From positions 1 through 11,809 of the forward strand of contig CALFMX010000222.1 of NCBI GenBank assembly GCA_937902565.1: a stretch of 11,809 nucleotides of DNA, given 5' to 3'. The translations under genes and the position numbers were made by a program. The notes under the pieces are model-generated. The model was not told where the DNA came from. It saw only the letters and a list, made by a program, of their open reading frames with translations, and made no database searches. This document shows positions 1 to 5,517 of this stretch, piece by piece (position 1 is the first letter of the stretch; each line of letters opens with the position of its first letter). Origin of the DNA: an uncultured Spirochaetales bacterium. Its GTDB lineage: Bacteria; Spirochaetota; Spirochaetia; Sphaerochaetales; Sphaerochaetaceae.

Positions 1-13
1 GCGCGGCGCTCAT
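1..13 (-). CDS. Start of an unidentified ORF overlapping the pyrC stop (partial)
   Basis: An ATG at 13-11 overlaps the TGA of the truncated pyrC (12-10) in an ATGA arrangement, and the reading frame leaves the window after four codons (M-S-A-A). This stop/start overlap is the same style as the other junctions of the operon, so a further translationally coupled gene is plausible. It might be the missing C-terminal half of the dihydroorotase or an unrelated gene. Four codons give no basis for a product, and the ATG could be chance. Confidence 0.3.
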
Positions 14-447
14 ACGCTCGCCCCTTCGAAAATGGTCTCCGCGGCCGGTTTCGTGGCCGGGGCAGGGGAGGCCGCCGGCGCCGGTCTTCCCGCTTCCAAC
101 GGCGCGACCGGCTTCGGCTCTGCCAGCGCCAGACTGACAGCGTGGCCGGCGAAGAACTTGAGGCCGATGACCGAGGGGTAGAGCTCCTCTGCGAGTTTGG
201 CCACCTCCCGTACCTGCTGTGTATCCCCGGTCACCCCGGCCCAGATGTGGTAACTGACACCCGAAGCGAGGGCGTTCGCCTCCCTGAGGCGTCGGGTGAC
301 CGCCTCCCGGCTCGTCAGCGGTGGGTTGGTATTGGGCATATCAAAGAGGGCGGTTATGCCGCTTCTCCTGGCGACCATCAAGCCATGGGCGAGGGTCTCC
401 TTGTCGCTCTGTGCCCAATCGCGCAAGTGGACGTGCGGGTCAATCAT
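10..447 (-). CDS. pyrC: Dihydroorotase, N-terminal part only, with Pro/Ala-rich tail
   Basis: PyrC interconverts carbamoyl-aspartate and dihydroorotate, step 3 of UMP synthesis, in the cytoplasm. The start is the ATG at 447: it gives the classic amidohydrolase beginning MIDPHVHLRDW, with metal ligands His5 and His7 and substrate Arg9, and it overlaps the pyrDK stop by 8 nt. A GGAG lies about 11 nt upstream. Further family segments are FDMPNTNPPLTS (about 35-46) and IGLKFFAGH (about 94-102). After about residue 110 the family similarity ends. A Pro/Ala-rich stretch (about 111-137) leads to a stop at residue 145, whereas dihydroorotases normally run to about 380-430 residues. The later metal-binding histidines and the catalytic Asp are therefore absent, and this product alone should be inactive. 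Neither of the other two frames shows recognisable dihydroorotase sequence within the window, so a simple single frameshift is not visible. A split gene, a larger rearrangement or an assembly problem are all possible. Confidence 0.75.
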   Translation of the reverse strand: MIDPHVHLRDWAQSDKETLAHGLMVARRSGITALFDMPNTNPPLTSREAVTRRLREANALASGVSYHIWAGVTGDTQQVREVAKLAEELYPSVIGLKFFAGHAVSLALAEPKPVAPLEAGRPAPAASPAPATKPAAETIFEGASV

Positions 448-2170
448 AGGAGAGTAGCTCCGGGGCCTCGCGTTCGAGGTACTCATAGTCCATGAAGGTC
501 CCCCAGCGGCAGGTGAGGCGGTCGCCACAGGCGCACTCGCCGCACATCCCGATGCCACAGAGCGTCATCCGCTCCATCGACAGGTAGAGGTTCTCCCGTT
601 TGATGCCACGATCCAGGAGCTTGCGCGCGGCGATGGCCATGAAGATCTCAGGTCCAACGAGGTAGGCGGCCATGGTGCCATCGATATCTACCGTGTCGAG
701 GCTGTCCAGGACCCGTCCCGGCTTGCCGTCATCATAGATACATGAGAAGCTGCCGTATGCAGAGAGCTCCTTCTCCAACAGCGCTCGCCCCTCACCCTTC
801 TCGCTCGTCCCGATGAGGATCTCCATCACGGTCTTCTGCGATGCAAGTTTTTCAGCCAATGAGGGCAGCACAGCCACCCCGGTACCCCCACCGACGAGGA
901 GTGCCCGTTCGGTTGCCCGGTTCTCCAGCTCCCTGCCATAGAGGCCACGCACGTAGAGCTCATCCCCCTCCTTGAGGGCGCAGAGGGCCCTGGAGAAGGG
1001 GCCACGCTCCTTGACGATGAAGGTGAGCGGATCGTTGTGGGCCACCGAGAAGGGCTTCTCACCCACCTGCGGGATCCAGAGGAAGGCAAACTGGCCGGCC
1101 TTGCAGTCAAGACTGCCAGAGAGGGTGATGATTGCCGTCGAAGCGCCATACTGCTCCATTTTGGTAACGGTGTGGCGCTGGTAGGCCATCTGCCGCTCAG
1201 TGATGAGGAGGGAAGAGGATGGCGGGCCAAGGTAGGTGCGCATACAGAGGGACGCCTCTCCCTCCTCCTCTATCGCCTTGAGGTAGCAGGGCCAGTTGCG
1301 CTGGTCGACACTGCCGAGGGCAGACCCGATTCCCACCGCATCACTGCCTGCCCTTACCATGGCGGCAGCCTCCTCGCCACTGAAGACCCCACCCATGCCG
1401 ATGAGCGGCACATCAGGGCCAACAGCTTGCCTGATCGTCTCGATCGCCTTGAGGGCGACATCGTAGACGGCGCGCCCGGAGAGGCCCCCCTTGCCACCGA
1501 GGTTGTTCTGGAGGATCGGGGTTTGGCTCACCGGGTCGATGTGGACGATCGGACCGACGGTATTGATGGCCACCAGGCCATCGGCGCCGGCATCGACTGC
1601 CGCCTTCGCGATCAAACCGATATCCTCCACATTGGGCGTGAGCTTGATGAAGAGCGGGGCTCTACACTCCCGTGTCGCCTCCTTGATCGCCTGTACATAG
1701 GAGGCGGCGATGTTGGGATCACACCCGATGGCCGCCCCGTAGCCGGAGGAGACGTGGGGGCAGGAGAAGTTCAACTCCACCAGGTCGGCGACCGGGTCGA
1801 ACGCCTTGACCAGGGTGATGAAGTCCTCGACGGTATTGGCTGAAAGGGAGACGTTGAGCAGTGCTCGCATCCCGTGTGCCTCCCTGAGGCGTTCCAGCTC
1901 ATAGAGCGCCTGCTCCATGCCCGGGTTCCTCAGCCCGACCGAGTTACCGAAGACCCCCGCCTCGGTCTCGCAGATCACCGGCTCCCGGTTTCCCGGGTTG
2001 ACGGTCACCTGGAAGCTCTTGGTGGTGATGATCGAGATTGCCTCGACCTCACGGTCGAAGTACGTGATAAGCTGAGGTTTGGTGCTTCCCACCCCGCTTA
2101 CCGTGGCAAGGAGCAGCCGCTTGGAGGGGTCGAGGTGACGACCCCTGAGCAATGCACAGGCAGCACTCAC
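440..2170 (-). CDS. pyrDK: Dihydroorotate dehydrogenase B: PyrD catalytic subunit fused to PyrK electron-transfer subunit
   Basis: This 576-residue protein carries both halves of the NAD-dependent class 1B dihydroorotate dehydrogenase, which oxidises dihydroorotate to orotate and passes electrons to NAD. Residues about 1-320 are the FMN TIM barrel, with TTKSF (49-53), ELNFSCPH with the likely catalytic Cys137, KLTPN (176-180), INTVGP (202-207), GGLSG (228-232) and IGMGG (257-261). Residues about 328-576 are PyrK, with a flavin-site motif KPFSVAH (372-378), a dinucleotide motif VGGGTG (426-431) and a C-terminal [2Fe-2S] site with Cys538, Cys543, Cys546 and probably Cys554 (C-x4-C-x2-C-x7-C). 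In most bacteria the subunits are separate genes; here D precedes K with no stop between them. The GTG start at 2170 overlaps the pyrF TGA (GTGA), which implies translational coupling. Both halves keep their key residues, so the enzyme looks functional. Confidence 0.93.
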   Translation of the reverse strand: MSAACALLRGRHLDPSKRLLLATVSGVGSTKPQLITYFDREVEAISIITTKSFQVTVNPGNREPVICETEAGVFGNSVGLRNPGMEQALYELERLREAHGMRALLNVSLSANTVEDFITLVKAFDPVADLVELNFSCPHVSSGYGAAIGCDPNIAASYVQAIKEATRECRAPLFIKLTPNVEDIGLIAKAAVDAGADGLVAINTVGPIVHIDPVSQTPILQNNLGGKGGLSGRAVYDVALKAIETIRQAVGPDVPLIGMGGVFSGEEAAAMVRAGSDAVGIGSALGSVDQRNWPCYLKAIEEEGEASLCMRTYLGPPSSSLLITERQMAYQRHTVTKMEQYGASTAIITLSGSLDCKAGQFAFLWIPQVGEKPFSVAHNDPLTFIVKERGPFSRALCALKEGDELYVRGLYGRELENRATERALLVGGGTGVAVLPSLAEKLASQKTVMEILIGTSEKGEGRALLEKELSAYGSFSCIYDDGKPGRVLDSLDTVDIDGTMAAYLVGPEIFMAIAARKLLDRGIKRENLYLSMERMTLCGIGMCGECACGDRLTCRWGTFMDYEYLEREAPELLSYD

Positions 2171-3028
2171 AGCGTCGCCTCCTCGATCAGGCTTCTCAGG
2201 TTCCGTTCACACAACGCAAGCCAGTTGTCGGGGGCTGGGCCCCGCTTCCATGGGTGGGTCAGGGCACTCGAGCTGTTGATACGCACCAGGTGAAGCGGGT
2301 AGCCGAGGCCTTTGAGGATGGCGATGACATCGCTGGCCGACCCGCCCTGGCTCCCGACTCCGGGAATCAGGAGGGGGACGCGCTCATCGCGGTAGAAGGT
2401 TGCAATCGCCTCAAGCTCGTTGAGGTTGGTCGCTCCCACCACCGCCCCCACCCTCCCGCTGCCCTGGTTGTAGGCGGCGATCTGGTGCGCCACCTCCAGG
2501 TAGAGGGGCTCTCCTGTCTCGAGGACAAGGTTCTGCAGGTCCTTGCCCCCGGGATTGCTGGTGCGGTTGAGGATGTAGACGCCCCCTTCTCCAAAGTCGA
2601 TGAAGGGGAGCACCGAGTCGCTTCCCATGTAGGGGGCGACGGTTATCGCATCGGCCCTCCAGCTGGCGAACGCCTCCCGGGCGTAGGTGTGGCTACTGGA
2701 TGTCCACACGCTTGCTGTCCAGGATCACCGGGGTGTGGGGGAAGAGCTCGTCGATGAGATCGAGGATGAACGAGAGCGCACGGCTGCCACCGAAATCACC
2801 GTCGCGGGGATGGTCTTCGGCTTGCCAGTAGCCGATGTTCGGCTTGAAGGCAGCGACCTCAAGATCTTGTTCCTTCATCATCCCCAAGAGGCGGGAGAAG
2901 CTCCCGGTAGCCCGCTCAAAGAAGCTGCCCCCTTCCCCTCGGAGTGTCTGGGCGCTCGGGTCAAGGCCCATGCACACGATGTTGCCGGCCCGCTCGGCAC
3001 TGTCGACAAGCTGGTCGCTGTAGTTCAT
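2167..3028 (-). pseudogene. pyrF: Orotidine-5'-phosphate decarboxylase, interrupted by a frameshift
   Basis: PyrF decarboxylates OMP to UMP, the last step of the pathway. This is the longer bacterial subfamily (about 270-300 residues). The first segment (3028-2693, 111 residues from the ATG) contains VCMGLDPS, AFKPNIGYW and VILDSKR, then reads V-D-I-Q and hits TAG at 2695-2693. The second segment continues in another frame to 2167 with HTYAREAF, ITVAPYMGSDS, NRTSNPGG, LIPGVGSQGG and RINSSS, all expected in order. The break falls at the catalytic D-x-K-x-x-D motif: family members read KRGDI followed by a short Ser/Thr-rich stretch, but here the Gly is Val and the frame shifts by +1. No slippery heptamer is evident. 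ATG 3028 is preferred to GTG 3031 because AGGAGG lies 7 nt upstream of it; the pyrE TGA overlaps this start. The gene may be a genuine pseudogene, a sequencing or assembly error, or less likely a recoded gene. Confidence 0.85.
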
Positions 3029-3729
3029 CACCGCCCCTCCTCTTTGGCAAAGCCACGCTTCTCACCCCACGCGAAGGGGTCCTCCTGCCACGCGGCGAGC
3101 GCCTCTGCCTCATCATCATTGATGTAACCGGTCTCCAGGGCGGTCCTGACCATCACGTTGTAGGTGAGGATGGTATGGAAGGTGCACACCGGGTCGAGGG
3201 ACCTGAACGCCTCAACTGCCTTCTCCATCCCGTAGGTGAAGATAGCCAGGGTGTAGGGGCAGAGCCCCCCCGCACCCACGATGGCCTCCACCGCCTTGAT
3301 GGACGAGCCGCCGGTGGAGATCAGGTCCTCGATGAGGAGGACCGTCGCCCCCTCATAGGAGCCTGAGGCTCCCAGTCCCTCGATCTGCTGTCCGAGGCCG
3401 TGGCCCTTGGAGGAGGAGCGCACATAGGAGAGGGGTTTGCCCAAACGATCGGCAAGGGTGGTGGCGTGGGGGATGCCGGCGGTAGCGGTGCCTGCAATGT
3501 TCTCGGGGTCGAACTTCAGGACTGACAGCATCGCCTCGAACGCCTCGGCTACGAGAGCCCGGGCACCCGGATCGGCAAGAAGGCGACGGTTGTCGTTGTA
3601 GATCGGCATCCGATAGCCGCTGACCCACGTGAAGGGGGTGTCGACCGCCAGGCGGATGGCTCCCAGCTCAAAGGCTGCCCGGGCCACTTTCGGCCCCCAA
3701 TGGTTGGTTATCTGTGTCAAAGTTTCCAT
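3028..3729 (-). CDS. pyrE: Orotate phosphoribosyltransferase
   Basis: PyrE joins orotate and PRPP to give OMP, the fifth step of UMP synthesis, in the cytoplasm. The 233-residue protein shows the type I PRTase fold markers: GTATAGIPHA (hood and flexible-loop entry), YVRSSSKGHGLGQQIEG (the catalytic-loop region with the Arg and Lys that contact PRPP) and the PRPP-binding signature VLLIEDLISTGGSS. It is slightly longer than many bacterial PyrE proteins (about 200-220). The ATG at 3729 is supported by a GGAG about 7 nt upstream. The gene lies 17 nt after the pyrBI stop, and its TGA overlaps the start of pyrF. No key residue appears to be missing, so it is predicted to be active. Confidence 0.95.
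   Translation of the reverse strand: METLTQITNHWGPKVARAAFELGAIRLAVDTPFTWVSGYRMPIYNDNRRLLADPGARALVAEAFEAMLSVLKFDPENIAGTATAGIPHATTLADRLGKPLSYVRSSSKGHGLGQQIEGLGASGSYEGATVLLIEDLISTGGSSIKAVEAIVGAGGLCPYTLAIFTYGMEKAVEAFRSLDPVCTFHTILTYNVMVRTALETGYINDDEAEALAAWQEDPFAWGEKRGFAKEEGR
3036..3041 (-). promoter_or_regulatory. Strong ribosome binding site of pyrF inside the 3' end of pyrE
   Basis: On the minus strand a perfect AGGAGG lies 7 nt before ATG 3028 and 4 nt before GTG 3031, so it favours the ATG as the pyrF start. It sits within the last codons of pyrE, which fits coupled translation of the two genes. Confidence 0.8.
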
Positions 3730-3746
3730 ATGCTCTCCAGTCTATC

Positions 3747-5351
3747 TCATTTATTCCGACTCTTCCATATTTCCTTGAAGGTGTGCGGCTTTTCACAGTA
3801 GGCGCAGACAAAGTGGTTGTCATGGCGCCTCAAGAAGAGGGCGGGTACCCCTTCACTCTGGTCCGGGTGGGAGATGCACGCCTCATTGGTGCACCCCAAG
3901 TCCTCGAAGTTGTAGATCCTCGGGGGCAGGGAGAGGCGGTACTTGTGGGCTACCGCCCCGTCCTTGATGAGATTGAGGGTGCAGCCCGGAGCCACCGCCG
4001 CCAGGCGCTTGAGGTGCTTGCGGCTGAGCTCCACGTTCCCGGGCCTGAAGATGATCCCCTTGAAGCACTCCCGCTCCTTGCCTCCGGTGGAGACCCACTC
4101 CCCGCCCTTGGCCTCATCGAGGCCGAGGACAGAGCTGATCAGGCGCATGTGGTCCCTGATCGAGGTGGGGTCCTCCCCCCTGAGGATGTGGTCGATGACC
4201 AGGCCGTTGTGGATCGGCTGCACCCCCTCGCTGATGACCTTCTCCTTCGGCTGTCGCCCTGCAAGGTCGACCTCATGGATGTACTCTTCTCTCTGGACAC
4301 TCTTCGGTACCACCGAGGATTTGAACTCACTGCCGATGGTGCCGGCGATCATGGCAAGGAGGACGATCCGCACGTACATGCCGTTGATTGACTGGCGTTC
4401 CCAGCCGTTGAGGGGGGTGGAATCGAGGAAGGTCGGGATCGTCGGGTGCTGCTTGTGCCGCGGCAGCGGGTGGTAGAATTTCGTCCCTTCGGCTATGTTG
4501 GGGAGCAGGTCACGCCGGAACGTGATCGCATGCCTCAGCTGGGCCTCCCGCTTGAGGATTTGCTCACCCATGCGCTCCAGCTGCGGACGGGTGAAGTACC
4601 ACTTTTTTGCCACATCCTCCTGGTCCAGGTAGTCGTCGATCGAGGCGAAGGTACGCACCTCAAAGCCGTTGTCCACCATCTTCTCTACGTAGAGCTCGGG
4701 CATGGCCAGCTCGGGTGGGGCGATCAGGTCGATCTTGACCCGATTGAAGATGGTCAGGCCATCGGCCTTGGAGTGGACGGTCCGCCCGTGGAAGAGGTCC
4801 CCCACCAAGGCGAGGTGGAGCTCCTCGTGGCTGTAGTCATTGTCCTCGAGGAAGGTGAACTCATCGAGCAGCTCCTGGGTGGGGTGCTCATGCCTCCCAT
4901 CCCCGGCATTGATGAAGGCAGGTTTTCGCCAGAGGCGGTTGCGTGCAGCATAGGCGCTGCAGCTCTCCTCGAGCCAGCGACAGACCCCCTCGAGCCTGCT
5001 GCGCACGATGAAGATCGTATTGGAGTACCCACTGAGGGTGAAGAAGGTATCGGCATAGCTCTCGCCCTTGTTGAAGGAGGAACTATCGCTATTGAGCTCC
5101 GAGACCTTTGCGTGGTGGAAGTTTGCTGCGTTGCGGAAGGACTCCTTGGTCCTCGTTGAATCCTCCAAAAAGACCTCGTAGATGCCGAAGTCCCGGTCAT
5201 CGATCCGGAAGCGGCTCAAGGTCGCCTCATCCTGCTCCTCCATCGCCCTCTTGAGGATCCTCGCTTGTTCGAAGAGGTAGAGCCGCTCCTCCTTGGTAAA
5301 ATCCTCGATGACACATAGAGACCGTCCGGTGAACACACTCGTGTTTTTCAT
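3747..5351 (-). CDS. pyrBI: Aspartate carbamoyltransferase, catalytic and regulatory chains fused (PyrB-PyrI)
   Basis: This enzyme makes carbamoyl-aspartate from carbamoyl phosphate and aspartate, the committed step of the pathway. From ATG 5351 the protein is 534 residues. The catalytic chain (about 1-345) has the carbamoyl-phosphate motif STRT (65-68), SFNKGES with Lys95, HEHPTQE (154-160), GDLFHGRTVHS (184-194) and HPLPR (294-298). A linker follows, then a PyrI-like chain (about 370-530) starting near VQPIHNGLVIDHI (allosteric region) and ending in a zinc domain with Cys487, Cys492, Cys516 and Cys519 (C-x4-C ... C-x2-C). PyrBI fusions are known, for example in Thermotoga maritima and Treponema. 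An in-frame TTG at 5402 would add 17 residues but places the attenuator-like hairpin inside the coding sequence, so ATG 5351 (AGGAG 11 nt upstream) is preferred. As first gene of the operon it is the likely point of both transcriptional and nucleotide-effector control. Confidence 0.94.
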   Translation of the reverse strand: MKNTSVFTGRSLCVIEDFTKEERLYLFEQARILKRAMEEQDEATLSRFRIDDRDFGIYEVFLEDSTRTKESFRNAANFHHAKVSELNSDSSSFNKGESYADTFFTLSGYSNTIFIVRSRLEGVCRWLEESCSAYAARNRLWRKPAFINAGDGRHEHPTQELLDEFTFLEDNDYSHEELHLALVGDLFHGRTVHSKADGLTIFNRVKIDLIAPPELAMPELYVEKMVDNGFEVRTFASIDDYLDQEDVAKKWYFTRPQLERMGEQILKREAQLRHAITFRRDLLPNIAEGTKFYHPLPRHKQHPTIPTFLDSTPLNGWERQSINGMYVRIVLLAMIAGTIGSEFKSSVVPKSVQREEYIHEVDLAGRQPKEKVISEGVQPIHNGLVIDHILRGEDPTSIRDHMRLISSVLGLDEAKGGEWVSTGGKERECFKGIIFRPGNVELSRKHLKRLAAVAPGCTLNLIKDGAVAHKYRLSLPPRIYNFEDLGCTNEACISHPDQSEGVPALFLRRHDNHFVCAYCEKPHTFKEIWKSRNK

Positions 5352-5362
5352 CTTTTCTTCTA

Positions 5363-5367
5363 CTCCT
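5363..5367 (-). promoter_or_regulatory. Ribosome binding site of pyrBI next to the attenuator T-tract
   Basis: AGGAG on the minus strand ends 11 nt before ATG 5351 and directly abuts the T8 tract of the upstream hairpin. The spacing is somewhat long. It supports ATG 5351 over the in-frame TTG at 5402. Its position means that terminated transcripts would end just before the ribosome site. Confidence 0.6.
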
Positions 5368-5393
5368 AAAAAAAAGCCGGCCTTACGACCGAC
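5368..5393 (-). terminator. Intrinsic terminator-like hairpin in the pyr leader (probable attenuator)
   Basis: Read on the minus strand, a 7-bp stem (5393-5387 with 5382-5376, including two G-U pairs) closes a GTAA tetraloop and is followed at once by eight T (5375-5368). This is the form of a Rho-independent terminator. It lies between wzc and pyrBI, downstream of a possible pyr promoter and directly before the pyrBI ribosome binding site. It could end wza-wzc transcripts, attenuate the pyr operon, or do both. The mechanism (leader translation, UTP-dependent pausing or a regulator) cannot be told from sequence. Confidence 0.7.
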
Positions 5394-5407
5394 TCTCTTC
5401 AATACCT

Positions 5408-5413
5408 ATTGTA
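5408..5413 (-). promoter_or_regulatory. Possible -10 element of a pyr operon promoter
   Basis: The minus strand reads TATACAAT here, with TACAAT as the -10 hexamer. No good -35 is found 16-18 nt upstream; CTGAAG at about 19 nt matches only half of TTGACA. If used, transcription would start near 5401, only about 8 nt before the attenuator-like hairpin, giving a leader of about 50 nt. The assignment is tentative. Confidence 0.35.
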
Positions 5414-5416
5414 TAC

Positions 5417-5474
5417 GGGAGTGCATACACCCCTTCAGACACACGATCTGCCGTTGTTCTGTTCACGCACTCCC
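5417..5474. repeat. Perfect 8-bp inverted repeat upstream of pyrBI
   Basis: GGGAGTGC at 5417-5424 is the exact reverse complement of GCACTCCC at 5467-5474, with 42 bp between them. The arm nearer to pyrB lies in the spacer just upstream of the possible -10 element. It may be a split operator or the base of an RNA stem in read-through transcripts from wzc. An 8-bp match over this distance may also be chance. Confidence 0.35.
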
Positions 5475-5517
5475 TCCAAATTTCTTCGCCAAGAATAGCA
5501 GAGCCGGCCTACCCTGT

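Noticed and set aside
448..558. Upstream extension of pyrC to 558
   Set aside because: The extra 37 residues are Ala/Ser/Pro-rich, lie inside the iron-sulfur end of pyrDK and precede the canonical MIDPHVHLRDW start.
1037..1843. Open frame of 268 codons on the plus strand inside pyrDK
   Set aside because: It is antisense to a well-supported gene, has no domain and has no ribosome site. GC-rich codon bias creates such shadows.
2690..2715. Programmed ribosomal frameshift in pyrF
   Set aside because: There is no slippery heptamer, stimulatory hairpin or RF2-like signal, and the motif itself is altered (Gly to Val). A mutation or sequence error explains it better.
5352..5402. 17-residue N-terminal extension of PyrBI from TTG 5402
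   Set aside because: It runs through the terminator-like hairpin, lacks a good ribosome site and has no match to the ATCase N-terminus. Kept only as a possible leader feature.
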